DNA of 64,000 bases from Stenotrophomonas beteli. Its GTDB lineage: Bacteria; Pseudomonadota; Gammaproteobacteria; Xanthomonadales; Xanthomonadaceae. Below are positions 43,006 to 52,136 of this stretch, in pieces. The notes under the pieces are model-generated. The model was not told where the DNA came from. It saw only the letters and a list, made by a program, of their open reading frames with translations, and searched no databases. Location: NCBI RefSeq assembly GCF_001431665.1, contig NZ_LLXV01000014.1, forward strand, positions 62,001 to 126,000. The letters run 5' to 3'. Both the position numbers and the translations under genes were made by a program. Within the stretch, counting starts at the first letter, position 1; the number at the start of each line of letters is the position of its first letter.

Positions 43006-43773
43006 TCACTTCCTCGTAACGGCGCAGGCGGCGACCAGGGGCTGCGCCCATGCGCGCCGCCACAGCGCTTCGTCGCGCGGCTCGGGTGCGGTGGCAAAGC
43101 GCACCACGACCTGCGGATAGCGGCCCTGTGCGTCGCGCAGATTGCTGGTGCCGCGGAACTCCAGCAGGCGTCGATCGGTATCGGCATAGGTCAGTGTCAG
43201 GCGTGGCGCGACGCCTCCGTACCAGGCATCCAGGCCCACCTCGATGGACTGCGCGGCGATGCCCTGCCAGCGCACAGCGCCGCGGTGGACAACCTTGACC
43301 GGAAAGAAGCGTTGCCGGCCCGGTACGAGGAAGGGCATGCGCACGACCTCACCGCGCATCAATGCCTGCCAATGCAGGCGGACCGCGGCGTCGAAACCAG
43401 CATCGATCACCGCGCCGTCGGGCAGCGCGAGCTCGCCGGTGCGCGTCGTGGCGGACTGCGATTCCTTCCACAGTACCCGCACCTCGCGGCCATCGAGGCG
43501 CACGGCCGCCTCCTGGCCGCTGCGCCGGTCCTGCAGCTGATAGCCGCGGGCCTGCACCTGGCGGCTGGGGGGCAGCCGCTTGCGGGCGAACGGAGTGCCC
43601 TCCGGGCAGAGATACTCGACCCAGCGTTCGGCGCCGTCTTCGCTGCTTTGCATCCAGTGCACCTCCCGATAGGCTGGCGTGCCATCGGCGAGGCTGGCCG
43701 CTCCCTCGGTCCGCAGCATCGGGGCGGACCAGGCCGCCTGGGGCAGGCACAGCAGGAGCCAGGGGATACGCAT
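43006..43773 (-). CDS. Secreted protein of the ECF regulon, DUF3108-like
   Basis: 255 residues with signal peptide MRIPWLLLCLPQAAWSAP. The mature protein is beta-rich (RRLLEFRGTSNLRDAQGRYPQVVVRFA at the end) and recalls DUF3108-type periplasmic proteins, but no confident family match can be made. It is divergent from the ECF sigma gene and has its own copy of the same promoter motif. Possibly a periplasmic damage-response factor. Confidence 0.7.
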   Translation of the reverse strand: MRIPWLLLCLPQAAWSAPMLRTEGAASLADGTPAYREVHWMQSSEDGAERWVEYLCPEGTPFARKRLPPSRQVQARGYQLQDRRSGQEAAVRLDGREVRVLWKESQSATTRTGELALPDGAVIDAGFDAAVRLHWQALMRGEVVRMPFLVPGRQRFFPVKVVHRGAVRWQGIAAQSIEVGLDAWYGGVAPRLTLTYADTDRRLLEFRGTSNLRDAQGRYPQVVVRFATAPEPRDEALWRRAWAQPLVAACAVTRK

Positions 43774-43801
43774 GGGCTTGCTTCCGGTGGGGGGTGCAGA
43801 G

Positions 43802-43830
43802 CCTACGGCGGGCGCAGGCAGATGGATGCA
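43802..43830 (-). promoter_or_regulatory. ECF sigma promoter P3, divergent secreted protein
   Basis: Minus strand TGCATCCAT (43830-43822), 14 bases, CGTAGG (43807-43802). It is back to back with P2; the two -35 boxes are only 9 bp apart. Confidence 0.85.
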
Positions 43831-43839
43831 GATGTGGCC

Positions 43840-43868
43840 TGCATCCAGTTGTGCCCTCCTGACGTAGA
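43840..43868 (+). promoter_or_regulatory. ECF sigma promoter P2, autoregulation of the sigma gene
   Basis: TGCATCCAG (43840-43848), 14 bases, CGTAGA (43863-43868), 35 bp before the sigma-factor ATG. Both boxes resemble the Rhodobacter RpoE promoter as remembered (TGATCCAG and CGTAAGA). Confidence 0.88.
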
Positions 43869-43903
43869 GGAGAGGAACCTTCACCCGCGCCCCGCGAACG
43901 CAG

Positions 43904-44527
43904 ATGTATCCTGACGCCGCCCCCACCTCCCTTGACTTCGACGCCGCCCGCATCGTGTCCAGTTCCCAGCAGCCGAGCAACGAGCCGACGAACTGGACCG
44001 GCGACATGGACGGCGTGGCGCGGCTGCGTGACCGCGACTGTTTCATGCGCATCTACGACCATTTCATGCCGCGGTTGTGCGTCTACCTCCGCGGCCTGGG
44101 CGCGCCTGCTGCCGTGGCAGAGGAACTGGCCCAGGAATGCCTGCTGCGGTTGTGGCTGCGTGCGGCCGATTTCGACCCGGCGCAGGGCGCGCTGAGCACC
44201 TGGCTGTACCGTATTGCGCGCAATCTGCACATCGACCGTGTGCGCCGTGAACGCAGTTGGATGCAGGTGCAGGCTGCGGTTGAAGAAGCGAGCTGCACCG
44301 ACCCGGTGGAGCGCAGCAGCGCAGAACAGTTCGCCGACCAGATGCGGCTCCGCCAGCGCATCAGCGAACTGCCTGCCGTACAGGCACGGCTGGTACGCAT
44401 GTCCTATTTCGAGGCCAAGAGCCACGCCGAGATCGCGCAGGCGCTGGACATGCCGCTGGGAACGGTGAAATCTCACCTGCGGCGCGCGTTCCTGCAACTG
44501 CAGGCAAGGGTAGGGGGGCGCGCATGA
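43904..44527 (+). CDS. rpoE: ECF RNA polymerase sigma factor, RpoE of the ChrR type (ECF11-like)
   Basis: 207 residues. Region 2 spans about 45-110 (DRDCFMRIYDHFMPRLCVYLRGLGAP, ALSTWLYRIARNLHIDRVRRE) and region 4 about 145-200 (SYFEAKSHAEIAQALDMPLGTVKSHLRRAF). The next gene is a ChrR anti-sigma factor overlapping by 4 bp. In Rhodobacter this pair controls the response to singlet oxygen. The N-terminal 40 residues are not conserved, so the true start may lie downstream. Its own promoter P2 makes it autoregulated. Confidence 0.88.
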   Translation: MYPDAAPTSLDFDAARIVSSSQQPSNEPTNWTGDMDGVARLRDRDCFMRIYDHFMPRLCVYLRGLGAPAAVAEELAQECLLRLWLRAADFDPAQGALSTWLYRIARNLHIDRVRRERSWMQVQAAVEEASCTDPVERSSAEQFADQMRLRQRISELPAVQARLVRMSYFEAKSHAEIAQALDMPLGTVKSHLRRAFLQLQARVGGRA

Positions 44528-45198
44528 GCCCGCGCCACCACCTGCACGAATCCACCCTGATGAGCTACGCCGCCGGCGCCTTGCCGGCGCCGCTGAGCGT
44601 GGTGGCCGGCGTCCACCTTGAGCAATGCCCACACTGCCGCCAGCGGCTGCGTGAGGCCGAAGCCATCGGCGCGGCGTTGCTGGAACAGACCCAGCCGGTG
44701 ACGCTGGAGTCGCGGCACGCGCAGTTGCGGGGTGCCATGCTGGCACAGCTGGACCTTGCCGGCGAGGCCGCTGCGCGCCGCGCGCCTGCGCCCGGCGACC
44801 GGAGCCCACCGGGCGCCGATCCTGACGCCTTGCCGGCATCGCTGCATCCGTATTTCGGGCACTCGCTGCGCAGCCTGCCGTGGCGCTGGATGGCGCCCGG
44901 GGTGCACTGCATCCGCGCCGACAGGATGCCGTCGCTGATCATGCTGAAGATCGCCCCGGGCAAGTGCCTGCCGATGCACAGCCACGGCCGCTCGGAACTG
45001 ACCCAGATTCTGCAGGGCTCCTACAACGACGCCCTGGGCCTGTTCACCCCCGGCGACATGGCCGATCTGGATGAGGACGTCGAGCATCAACCGGTGACGG
45101 CTCCCGGTGTGCCCTGCATCTGCGTGTCCGCGCTGGATGCACCGCTGGTGTTCAGCGGCTGGCTGGCGCGGAAGATCCAGCGGTTCGTGAAGCTGTAG
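44524..45198 (+). CDS. chrR: ChrR-family zinc anti-sigma factor with cupin domain
   Basis: 224 residues. The N-terminal zinc anti-sigma domain has His6, His31, Cys35 and Cys38 (HLEQCPHC), the same spacing as Rhodobacter ChrR. The C-terminal cupin has His152, His154, Glu158 and His188 (MHSHGRSELTQILQG), again with the known second-zinc spacing. ChrR holds RpoE inactive until singlet oxygen or peroxide triggers release. The ATGA overlap with rpoE ensures balanced synthesis. Confidence 0.9.
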   Translation: MSPRHHLHESTLMSYAAGALPAPLSVVAGVHLEQCPHCRQRLREAEAIGAALLEQTQPVTLESRHAQLRGAMLAQLDLAGEAAARRAPAPGDRSPPGADPDALPASLHPYFGHSLRSLPWRWMAPGVHCIRADRMPSLIMLKIAPGKCLPMHSHGRSELTQILQGSYNDALGLFTPGDMADLDEDVEHQPVTAPGVPCICVSALDAPLVFSGWLARKIQRFVKL

Positions 45199-45209
45199 GC
45201 GGGTGGGCG

Positions 45210-45902
45210 ATGGGCGACGCAGGGCGAGTGCGGGTTCTGCTGGTCGGCGCAACAGGGCTGGTCGGGCAGGGCGTGGCGCTTGCGTGCCAGCGCTCCGCCC
45301 AGGTCACTGCGCTGACGGCGCTGGTCAGGCGGCCGGGTGGTCTCAAGGGCGTCGGCAGCGAACGGGTGGTGCCGGATTTCCTGCGCATCGACGCGCGGGC
45401 CGATGACCTGGCGGGGTTCGATGCCTGCTTCTATTGCGCGGGCGCCACGCCGATCGGGACTGGCGAAGATGAGTATCGGAGGGTGACCTTGGACACCACC
45501 GTTGCTGTTGCCCGAACGTGGGCCGATGCAAATCCGCAAGGTATTTTCCTGTACGTGTCCGGTGCCGGTGCCGATCCGCGAAGCCGCGTGATGCCGTTGC
45601 GGGTGAAGGGGCAGGCCGAGGAGGCGCTACGCGCACTGCCGGTACGCACTGTCATGCTGCGACCCGGAGGCGTGCGGCCCGTTCCAGGAACCGGCACCCG
45701 CCATGCCCTGCTGAAGCCCTTGTATTGGGGCGGTGCACCGTTGATGAAGCTGGCCGAGGCGTTCTCGCCAGCGCTGGTCACCAGCAACCTGGCGCTGGGG
45801 CGCGCGATGATCGCGCTGACCGGCATGCAGCGCCCGCCGCAGGCGGTGGAATGCGATGAGATCAACAGGATCGCCGCAGGAAGGGGCGATCCGGCCGGCT
45901 GA
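45210..45902 (+). CDS. NAD(P)-binding Rossmann protein, atypical SDR
   Basis: 230 residues. The cofactor motif VLLVGATGLVGQG is followed by FYCAGATPIG and YVSGAGADPRSRVMPLRVKGQAEEAL, typical of atypical epimerase-like SDRs related to HTATIP2. It lies 11 bp after chrR and should be third gene of the rpoE operon. In Rhodobacter other oxidoreductases are in this regulon. The substrate is unknown. Confidence 0.75.
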   Translation: MGDAGRVRVLLVGATGLVGQGVALACQRSAQVTALTALVRRPGGLKGVGSERVVPDFLRIDARADDLAGFDACFYCAGATPIGTGEDEYRRVTLDTTVAVARTWADANPQGIFLYVSGAGADPRSRVMPLRVKGQAEEALRALPVRTVMLRPGGVRPVPGTGTRHALLKPLYWGGAPLMKLAEAFSPALVTSNLALGRAMIALTGMQRPPQAVECDEINRIAAGRGDPAG

Positions 45903-45904
45903 AG

Positions 45905-48304
45905 TCAGTGCGCCGCGCCACCCAGCGCACTCCTGACGGCCTGCGCCAGGTCGCTGCGGGTGAACGGTTTGGGCAGAAGGGCGGCGATGCGCCCCTGGCT
46001 GCCGACCGCATCGTGGTCACGCGGGTAGCCTGAGGTGAACAGGACGGCCACCTGCGGCCAGCGCTCACGCACTTCGCGCACCAGCTCCCAGCCTGACATG
46101 CCGGGCATGACCACATCCGAGAACAGCAGGTCCACCCGGGTGTCCGGACGTTCCAGCAGCCGCAGCGCAGACGGTCCGTCGTGCGCCTCCAGCACGCGAT
46201 AGCCCAGCAGCCGCAGCGCATCCACGGTATGCGCGCGCACATCGTCGTTGTCCTCGGCCACCAGGATCGTTTCCTCGCGTGGCTCGTAGCCGGCCAGCCC
46301 GGACAGAGCCGGTGCCGGCTCACTGGGCAGCGCCAGCGCCGAGCGCGGGAACATCATGGTGATGCTGGTGCCGCCGCCTTCAACCGAGTCGATGAGGACG
46401 TGGCCGCCAGACTGCTTGACGAAGCCATGCACCATCGATAGGCCCAGCCCTGTGCCGCGGCCGACCTGCTTGGTGGTGAAGAACGGCTCGAACACGCGCG
46501 CCAGCGTATCGGCATCCATGCCGTGGCCGTTGTCGCGCACCCGCAGCATCACGTACTCGCCGGGCAATGCATCGGGGAACAAGGCGGCGTAGTCGTGGTC
46601 GAGGTGGCTGTTGTCGGCCTCGATTGTCAGTCGCCCGCCATGCGGCATCGCGTCGCGGGCGTTGACCGCCAGGTTGAGCACCGAGGCTTCCAGCTGGCTG
46701 ACATCGATTTCCACGCACCAGATATCGGCCGCCGCGCGGATCTCCAGCTGCACCAGCTCGCCCAGTGCACGTTGCAGCATGTCCTGCATGTCCAGCAGGC
46801 GATCATTGAGGTTGGTGGCCTGGCTGTGCAAAGGCTGGCGCCGCGCGAATGCAAGCAGCCGCTGGGTGAGGCTGGCGGCGCGGCCGACCCCCTTCAGGGC
46901 ATTGTCCAGGGCGCGGCTGAGCATCACGCCGGCCTCGCCGGCGCGCTCGCTCAGCAGCATGGCGTGCTCGACGTTGCCGGAGATGACGGTCAGGATATTG
47001 TTGAAATCGTGGGCGATGCCGCCAGTCAGCTGGCCGACCGCCTCGATTTTCTGTGACTGGCGCAGCGCGTGCTCGGCCTGCAGCCGCGCCGTGGTTTCCA
47101 CTGCCTCGGACACCACGGCGGTGACCGCGCCGTCGCCATCGAGCAGCGGGCGCAACGAAAAATCGAAGCTGCGCCGGCCGGTGGGCAGCTCCAGGTCAAG
47201 CGAATGCAACGAACCGCGCCCCTGCGCGGCCTCGGCCACTGCACGGTCCAGCCTCGCGCCGATCCCGTCGGTGGTAGCGAACCACGGCGATTGCCCGAAA
47301 CGCTGGCCCACCACTGTGTGCTTCTCGGCCAGGACAGAGGCCAGCGAAGCCACGTTGGCGTCGACCACACGGCCGTCCAGGTCCAGCAGCACCTGGTGCT
47401 GGAAGCTGGATTCGAAGATCGCCTGCAGGCGCCGCTTGCTGCCGCGCAGCTCCGCCGTGCGCGCCTGTACCTGGCGCTCAAGCACCTGGTTGTCCTCGCG
47501 CAGTGCCAGTTCGGCCTGTTTCAGGCCCGAGACATCGCTGCCAAGGCAGATGTAGCCGACCACGTTGCCATTGGCGCCGCGCTGCGGCACGCAGTCCATC
47601 TGCACGAAGCGCGACTGGCCGCTGCGGTGCACCAGTTCGACCTGGAAGCGGGTGCGCTCACCCAGCAGCACGCGTTCCAGGCTGGGCAGGGCGTGTTCGA
47701 ACGCGGAAATGCCGCTGACCTCGCGCGCCGTGCGGCCGAGCAGTTCGGCCAGACTGATGCCGTGCCAGTCCAGGAAGCTCTTGTTGGCGAACCGGTAGCG
47801 GTGTTCGTTGTCGAGCTGGGCGATCAGTGCCGGCACCGCGTCGGTGACCTGCTGCAGCTGCGCTTGGCTGTCATCCAGTGCCGCCTGCGCCTGCGCAAGC
47901 TGGTTGCGCTCACGGGCTTCCTGCTGGGTGCGACGGATCGCATCGGGCAGGCGCTGCAGCCGCTGCTTGACCACGTAATCGCGCGCGCCACGGGTCAGTG
48001 CCTGCACTGCCAGCTCTTCGGTCAGGGTGCCCGAAACGAAGATGAAAGGAGTCTGCGGCACCCGCTCGCGGGCCAGCGCCAGGGCGGCATCACCATCGAA
48101 GCCGGGCAATACGTGATCGGCGAGGATCACGTCGAAGGGCCGGCTGTCGAGCGCCTCGATGAAGGCGTTGCGCGTCCACAGCCGCTCGGCCTCGAACTCC
48201 AGGCCGGCACGCTGCAGCTGCGCGGTGATCAGCTCCGCATCAAGCGCACTGTCCTCCAGCATGAGGATGCGCAGGTGCCCGCTGCGGCGTGATCCATCAT
48301 GCAT
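45905..48304 (-). CDS. Hybrid sensor histidine kinase (REC-PAS-PAS-HisKA-HATPase-REC)
   Basis: 799 residues. An N-terminal receiver (about 12-125, LEDSALDAELI, ILADHVLPG) is followed by two PAS domains (about 145-420), a kinase core with H-box GGIAHDFNNIL and ATP-site motifs DNGHGMD and GTGLGLSM, and a C-terminal receiver (about 675-795, LVAEDNDD, LLFSDVVMPG). Its start overlaps the response regulator's stop by 8 bp, so it is in the phytochrome operon. Signals may pass phytochrome to response regulator to this kinase. Confidence 0.85.
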   Translation of the reverse strand: MHDGSRRSGHLRILMLEDSALDAELITAQLQRAGLEFEAERLWTRNAFIEALDSRPFDVILADHVLPGFDGDAALALARERVPQTPFIFVSGTLTEELAVQALTRGARDYVVKQRLQRLPDAIRRTQQEARERNQLAQAQAALDDSQAQLQQVTDAVPALIAQLDNEHRYRFANKSFLDWHGISLAELLGRTAREVSGISAFEHALPSLERVLLGERTRFQVELVHRSGQSRFVQMDCVPQRGANGNVVGYICLGSDVSGLKQAELALREDNQVLERQVQARTAELRGSKRRLQAIFESSFQHQVLLDLDGRVVDANVASLASVLAEKHTVVGQRFGQSPWFATTDGIGARLDRAVAEAAQGRGSLHSLDLELPTGRRSFDFSLRPLLDGDGAVTAVVSEAVETTARLQAEHALRQSQKIEAVGQLTGGIAHDFNNILTVISGNVEHAMLLSERAGEAGVMLSRALDNALKGVGRAASLTQRLLAFARRQPLHSQATNLNDRLLDMQDMLQRALGELVQLEIRAAADIWCVEIDVSQLEASVLNLAVNARDAMPHGGRLTIEADNSHLDHDYAALFPDALPGEYVMLRVRDNGHGMDADTLARVFEPFFTTKQVGRGTGLGLSMVHGFVKQSGGHVLIDSVEGGGTSITMMFPRSALALPSEPAPALSGLAGYEPREETILVAEDNDDVRAHTVDALRLLGYRVLEAHDGPSALRLLERPDTRVDLLFSDVVMPGMSGWELVREVRERWPQVAVLFTSGYPRDHDAVGSQGRIAALLPKPFTRSDLAQAVRSALGGAAH

Positions 48305-48764
48305 TGTGCTGCCCCGAGCCGTTGGGGCGATGCGGCGGCGGTTGGTTGGTGATGCCCCAGAACATGCCCAGCCCCTGGATGGCGTCGAAGAACTCCTTGA
48401 AATCCACCGGCTTGACCACGAAGGCGTTCACCCCCAGCTCGTAGCTGCGCACCAGGTCCTGTTCTTCGCGCGAGGAGGTCAGCATCACCACCGGCGTGCT
48501 GCTCAGCCGGGCATCGCCACGGACCTGCTCCAGGACTTCCAGCCCGTTGATCTTGGGCAGCTTCAGATCCAGCAGCACCACCACCGGCCCACCGTGGTTG
48601 GCGCCGGCGAATTTTCCTTCGCAGCGCAGGTAATCCAGCGCTTCGGCGCCGTCGCGTACATGGATGACATCGTTCAGCAGCTGGCAGCGCGACAGCGCGG
48701 CCATTGTCAGCTCGGCATCCTTGGGGCTGTCCTCGACCAGGAGGATCGGCCTCAGGTCCCTCAT
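48297..48764 (-). CDS. Single-domain response regulator, Rcp1-like
   Basis: 155 residues, receiver domain only: acidic pocket VEDSPKD, phosphoacceptor Asp in VLLDLKLPKING, Thr in VMLTSS and Lys in VVKPVDF. Rcp1-type regulators are partners of bacterial phytochromes. The ATG overlaps the phytochrome stop by 4 bp. It lacks an output domain, so it probably acts by protein contact or phosphorelay. Confidence 0.88.
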   Translation of the reverse strand: MRDLRPILLVEDSPKDAELTMAALSRCQLLNDVIHVRDGAEALDYLRCEGKFAGANHGGPVVVLLDLKLPKINGLEVLEQVRGDARLSSTPVVMLTSSREEQDLVRSYELGVNAFVVKPVDFKEFFDAIQGLGMFWGITNQPPPHRPNGSGQHNA

Positions 48765-51001
48765 GGGTGATCTCCTGTGGAACGGGGTAGGGTGAAGTGG
48801 AGGGTGGCGCCCTTGCCGGGTTCGCCTTCGGCCCAGGTGCGGCCGCCATGGCGGCCGATGATGCGGCGCACGTTGGCCAGGCCGATGCCGGTGCCTTCGA
48901 ATTCCTCGACGTGATGCAGGCGCTGGAACACCCCGAACAACTTGTCGACGTAGCGCATGTCGAAGCCGCAGCCGTTGTCGCGCACGAAGAAGTGGTCTTC
49001 CTCGGCGTCACGCGCATGGCCGATCTCGATCACGGTCGAGGCACGCTCGCGGGTGAACTTGATGGCATTGGCCAGCAGGTTCTGCCAGACCAGGCGGATC
49101 ATCGCCGGGTCGGCCTCGACCCTGGGCAGCGGCGCGATCTGCCATTGCACCTCGCGGCCGGCATAGTCCAGAGCCAGGCTATGGCGTACATCCTCGACCA
49201 CCGCGGCCATGTCCAGGCGGACCCGGCCCAGCGTCGAGCGGCCCATCTGCGAGAAGCTCAGCAGGTCATCCACCAGCGTGCCGGCCGACTTGGCCGATTC
49301 GACGATGGTGTCCAGGAAGCGGCGCTCGGTCTCGTTGAGGCGCTCACCGGCCGAGCTGCCCAGCAGCTCCGAATAGCCGACGATGTGACGGAACGGGGCG
49401 CGCAGGTCGTGGCTGACCGAATAGGAAAAGGCTTCCAACTCCTTGTTGCTGCGCAACAGCTGCTCGTTGAGCTCGGCCATTTCCTCGGCCTTGCGCAGCA
49501 CGATATCGACGATCGCGGTGCGCATCTCGTGGGCGGCGTCGCAGTCGGCATCGCTCCAGGGCAGGCTGCGCTGGTGCACGGTTTCCTTCCACGCATCGAA
49601 CGAACTGCGCGGTGACAGCGGCGTGCCGGGTGCAGCGGTCTTGCGCGGGTCTCCGCCCCAACGCACCGTGCGCACCACTTCGGGCCGGAACCACATGAGA
49701 TAGCTGTCGTGCAGCTGCGAAATGGACACGGCCAGCACGCCACTGGCCACGTCGCTGAGTTCAGCTGCCGGCGCCCAGTCAGCGGCCAGGTGTTCGGTGC
49801 AATAGGTTTCCTGGCCGGCCTGCTGGCTGGCCAGCCATGCCGCCAGCGCCAGCACATCGTTGGCGGCAGGGCACTGTCCCACGCGCAGGCACTGGCCCTT
49901 GTGCACGATGGCGGCACCGGTCGCGCCGGTCAGCGACAGCAGGCTGGCCTCATCGTGACGCAGCGCGGCCATGAAGTCCTCATCGCCGGCCATGCGTGCG
50001 AGCAGCTTGACCAGCACCGAACGGCGCGCCACGCGCTCTTCGATGGCGCGCGCGCGCTCCTTCAGGGCAATCTGCAGAGACAGGATCTGGCCCATGAACT
50101 CGCAGGCGGTGCGCACGTGGTATGGCAGGCGCCGCGGCAGCACGGTGTGGCAGGACACCAATCCCCACAGCTGGCCTTCATGCACCAGCGAGACCGACAT
50201 CGACGCGCCGGTGCCCATGTTGCGCATGTAGTGCAGGTGTACCGGCGAAACGCTGCGCAGCACGGCCAGGCTCAGATCGGTGGCGGGCGCGTCGCGATGG
50301 TGTTCGGCACGCATCAGGGGGGCGGGCGTGTAATTGTTGTCAGCAATCAGGCGGACACGGTTGCGGCGATACAGCTCTCGGGCCTGGGCCGGGATGTCCG
50401 ACTCGGGGAAGCGCAGGTCCAGGTAGGACGGCAGCTGCCCATTGCCATCCTCGGCCACCACTACGCCGTTCCAGCCAGGATCGAACTGATAGACCAGGGT
50501 GCGGTCGAAGCCGGTGAGCCGACGCATGTGCGCTGCAGCCAGCTGGCAGAGATCCTCCACCGTGGCGGCGGATTCAATGTCGGTCATCAGCTGGCGGATG
50601 GCGGGGTAGAGCTCCTCCAGCGAGCCGGGCTGGCCGGGAACAGGTGCCTCCAGCTCCACCAGCAGGTCGGTGGCCGAGCGGTGGACCAGCAGCTGATGCC
50701 GGCCATGTCCATCCAGATGCACGGCGCCGACATGCGCGCTGCTGCCGATGGCTGCTTGCCGGAACAACGCCGTGAAGGGGGCGAGTACGCCGCCCAGCAC
50801 TTCGTCGATGCGCTGTGTCAGCGGTTCGCCATGCTGCTGCAGCAGTGACGGCGGGCTGATGGCGCGCTCGTGCACGCGCAGTGATTCCGGATCCACGACC
50901 AGCAGTACCCCGTAAGGCTGGATGGCGCCGGGCGTATGGATCGGTTCACGCGCACAGCGGGTGAGCTGGGAATCGCGCGCGGGTTCGACAGATGACATCA
51001 A
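48761..51001 (-). CDS. bphP: Bacteriophytochrome histidine kinase
   Basis: 746 residues: PAS-GAF-PHY photosensory module then histidine kinase. Biliverdin-linking Cys16 lies in LTRCAREPIHTPGAIQPYG. GAF signatures are FPESDIPAQARELYRRN and HYMRNMGTGASMSVSL. The kinase has SVSHDLRAPFRHIVGYSE, NAIKFT, DNGCGFD and GTGIGLANV. It should sense red/far-red light by a biliverdin switch and phosphorylate the next-encoded response regulator. A heme oxygenase gene lies 111 bp upstream on the same strand. Confidence 0.93.
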   Translation of the reverse strand: MMSSVEPARDSQLTRCAREPIHTPGAIQPYGVLLVVDPESLRVHERAISPPSLLQQHGEPLTQRIDEVLGGVLAPFTALFRQAAIGSSAHVGAVHLDGHGRHQLLVHRSATDLLVELEAPVPGQPGSLEELYPAIRQLMTDIESAATVEDLCQLAAAHMRRLTGFDRTLVYQFDPGWNGVVVAEDGNGQLPSYLDLRFPESDIPAQARELYRRNRVRLIADNNYTPAPLMRAEHHRDAPATDLSLAVLRSVSPVHLHYMRNMGTGASMSVSLVHEGQLWGLVSCHTVLPRRLPYHVRTACEFMGQILSLQIALKERARAIEERVARRSVLVKLLARMAGDEDFMAALRHDEASLLSLTGATGAAIVHKGQCLRVGQCPAANDVLALAAWLASQQAGQETYCTEHLAADWAPAAELSDVASGVLAVSISQLHDSYLMWFRPEVVRTVRWGGDPRKTAAPGTPLSPRSSFDAWKETVHQRSLPWSDADCDAAHEMRTAIVDIVLRKAEEMAELNEQLLRSNKELEAFSYSVSHDLRAPFRHIVGYSELLGSSAGERLNETERRFLDTIVESAKSAGTLVDDLLSFSQMGRSTLGRVRLDMAAVVEDVRHSLALDYAGREVQWQIAPLPRVEADPAMIRLVWQNLLANAIKFTRERASTVIEIGHARDAEEDHFFVRDNGCGFDMRYVDKLFGVFQRLHHVEEFEGTGIGLANVRRIIGRHGGRTWAEGEPGKGATLHFTLPRSTGDHP

Positions 51002-51112
51002 AGGCGGGGCTCTTGATTGAAAGGTTGCGCGCGATGGATCTCAAGCGCAGCATTGTGGATGGTGAAGCAAAAGCTTCCATTGGCCTACTACTTCCTGCAG
51101 GTGAAGGGCATT

Positions 51113-51700
51113 TCATTCGAAACTGAACTCTTCATCTACGCAGCGGCGTAGGAACTGGAAGGCATCCGAGGCGCCGGCACAGGCCAGCAATTGCCCGGTA
51201 CGGTCCAGTGCGACCGCATCAAGCTGCCCGCGTATGCGCGTCCAGTATCCGGCAACGCCCAGTGGTGACGGCGCCAGATGGCGCGCACCGTAGTGCCCGT
51301 GCAGGTCCAGTGCCGCGGCCGCCTTCAGCAGAATGGCGGCACCCAGCGTCGAACCTTCAGCCACGTAGTGCCAGCCGAGCGCGGCGGAGGGGCTGGCAAC
51401 GTGCAGCGATGGGCGCCAGGCATGCGGAGTGGGTGGTCGCTCTCCCAGATCAGCCAGGTCGTGCATTATCAACTGCAGGCGTCCCGCTGCGGTATCTGCG
51501 CTTCGGTCCAGCGATGCAACCGCCTCGTGGAAGTGCCATTGGACACACAGAAAGCGGAGATAGCGTTCGCAGGAGGCAAAGATGCGCTGCTTCAGCAGGT
51601 GCTGGTCGAGGCCATCATGTACGTCGCGGGCCTGCGCCTTGAGCACACCACTGAGGGGGGCCGTCCAGGGCGGGCGCGGGAGCAGGGCGGGAGCAGGCAT
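51113..51700 (-). CDS. bphO: Biliverdin-producing heme oxygenase (BphO)
   Basis: 195 residues. The proximal-heme-ligand region is RDVHDGLDQHLL, and the distal helix is GWHYVAEGSTLGAAIL. This bacterial heme oxygenase opens heme to biliverdin, CO and iron, providing the phytochrome chromophore. It is the first gene of the phytochrome cluster. The ATG at 51700 has only a weak ribosome-binding site but no better in-frame start is near. Confidence 0.88.
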   Translation of the reverse strand: MPAPALLPRPPWTAPLSGVLKAQARDVHDGLDQHLLKQRIFASCERYLRFLCVQWHFHEAVASLDRSADTAAGRLQLIMHDLADLGERPPTPHAWRPSLHVASPSAALGWHYVAEGSTLGAAILLKAAAALDLHGHYGARHLAPSPLGVAGYWTRIRGQLDAVALDRTGQLLACAGASDAFQFLRRCVDEEFSFE

Positions 51701-51821
51701 TGTGTCGCACGATAGCAGAGCCGGTCGTAGAGGCAGGTACCGGTTTCGCGGCCAGTGCATGTGCGCTGCACGCCGGCTCGACACCCGCTTTCCTACGCTG
51801 AACGCACACCCACCCGCCATC

Positions 51822-52121
51822 ATGCCCGTGAACCTGCAGACCCTGCCATCGATGCCGTACCGCCTGCTGCCCGACAGCTGCCAGTTTGAACTGCTGGACG
51901 TGGATGCGCTGCAGGACCCGGCCAGTGGCCGCCTGCTGCATCTGTACTCCGTGGTTGCACGCTGCCTGTGCTGCGAGACCGTGTTCAAGGCCGAAGAAGG
52001 GCAGGGCTTGGTCAGCCATTCGATCGCACGCGTGGTGCGATGCCCCGGTGGCTGCGGCCAGCAGGCATTCAAGCCGGCCCTGCTACGTGCCTGGTGCCCG
52101 CAGGCCGCGGCGCTGGCATGA
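51822..52121 (+). CDS. Small cysteine-rich protein of unknown function
   Basis: 99 residues. Six cysteines are present; CLCCE (about 45-48) and CPGGC (about 67-71) are spaced like a zinc-binding knuckle, with a seventh near the C-terminus (AWCPQ). It is divergent from the heme oxygenase gene and convergent with TspO. No known family is recognised. It could be a redox or metal sensor. Confidence 0.55.
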   Translation: MPVNLQTLPSMPYRLLPDSCQFELLDVDALQDPASGRLLHLYSVVARCLCCETVFKAEEGQGLVSHSIARVVRCPGGCGQQAFKPALLRAWCPQAAALA

Positions 52122-52136
52122 CCGCCTGCGAGATGC

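Noticed and set aside
43631..43665. Sixth TGCATCCAG inside the secreted-protein gene
   Set aside because: Fourteen bases later the sequence is GGCTGG, not CGTA, and no gene start follows.
45120..45143. CTGGATGCA inside chrR as an antisense promoter
   Set aside because: The -10 position on the minus strand reads TGCAGG, so the motif fails.
51064..51077. GAAGC-AAAA-GCTTC inverted repeat between bphO and bphP
   Set aside because: Only 5-bp arms; too weak to call a terminator or operator without other evidence.
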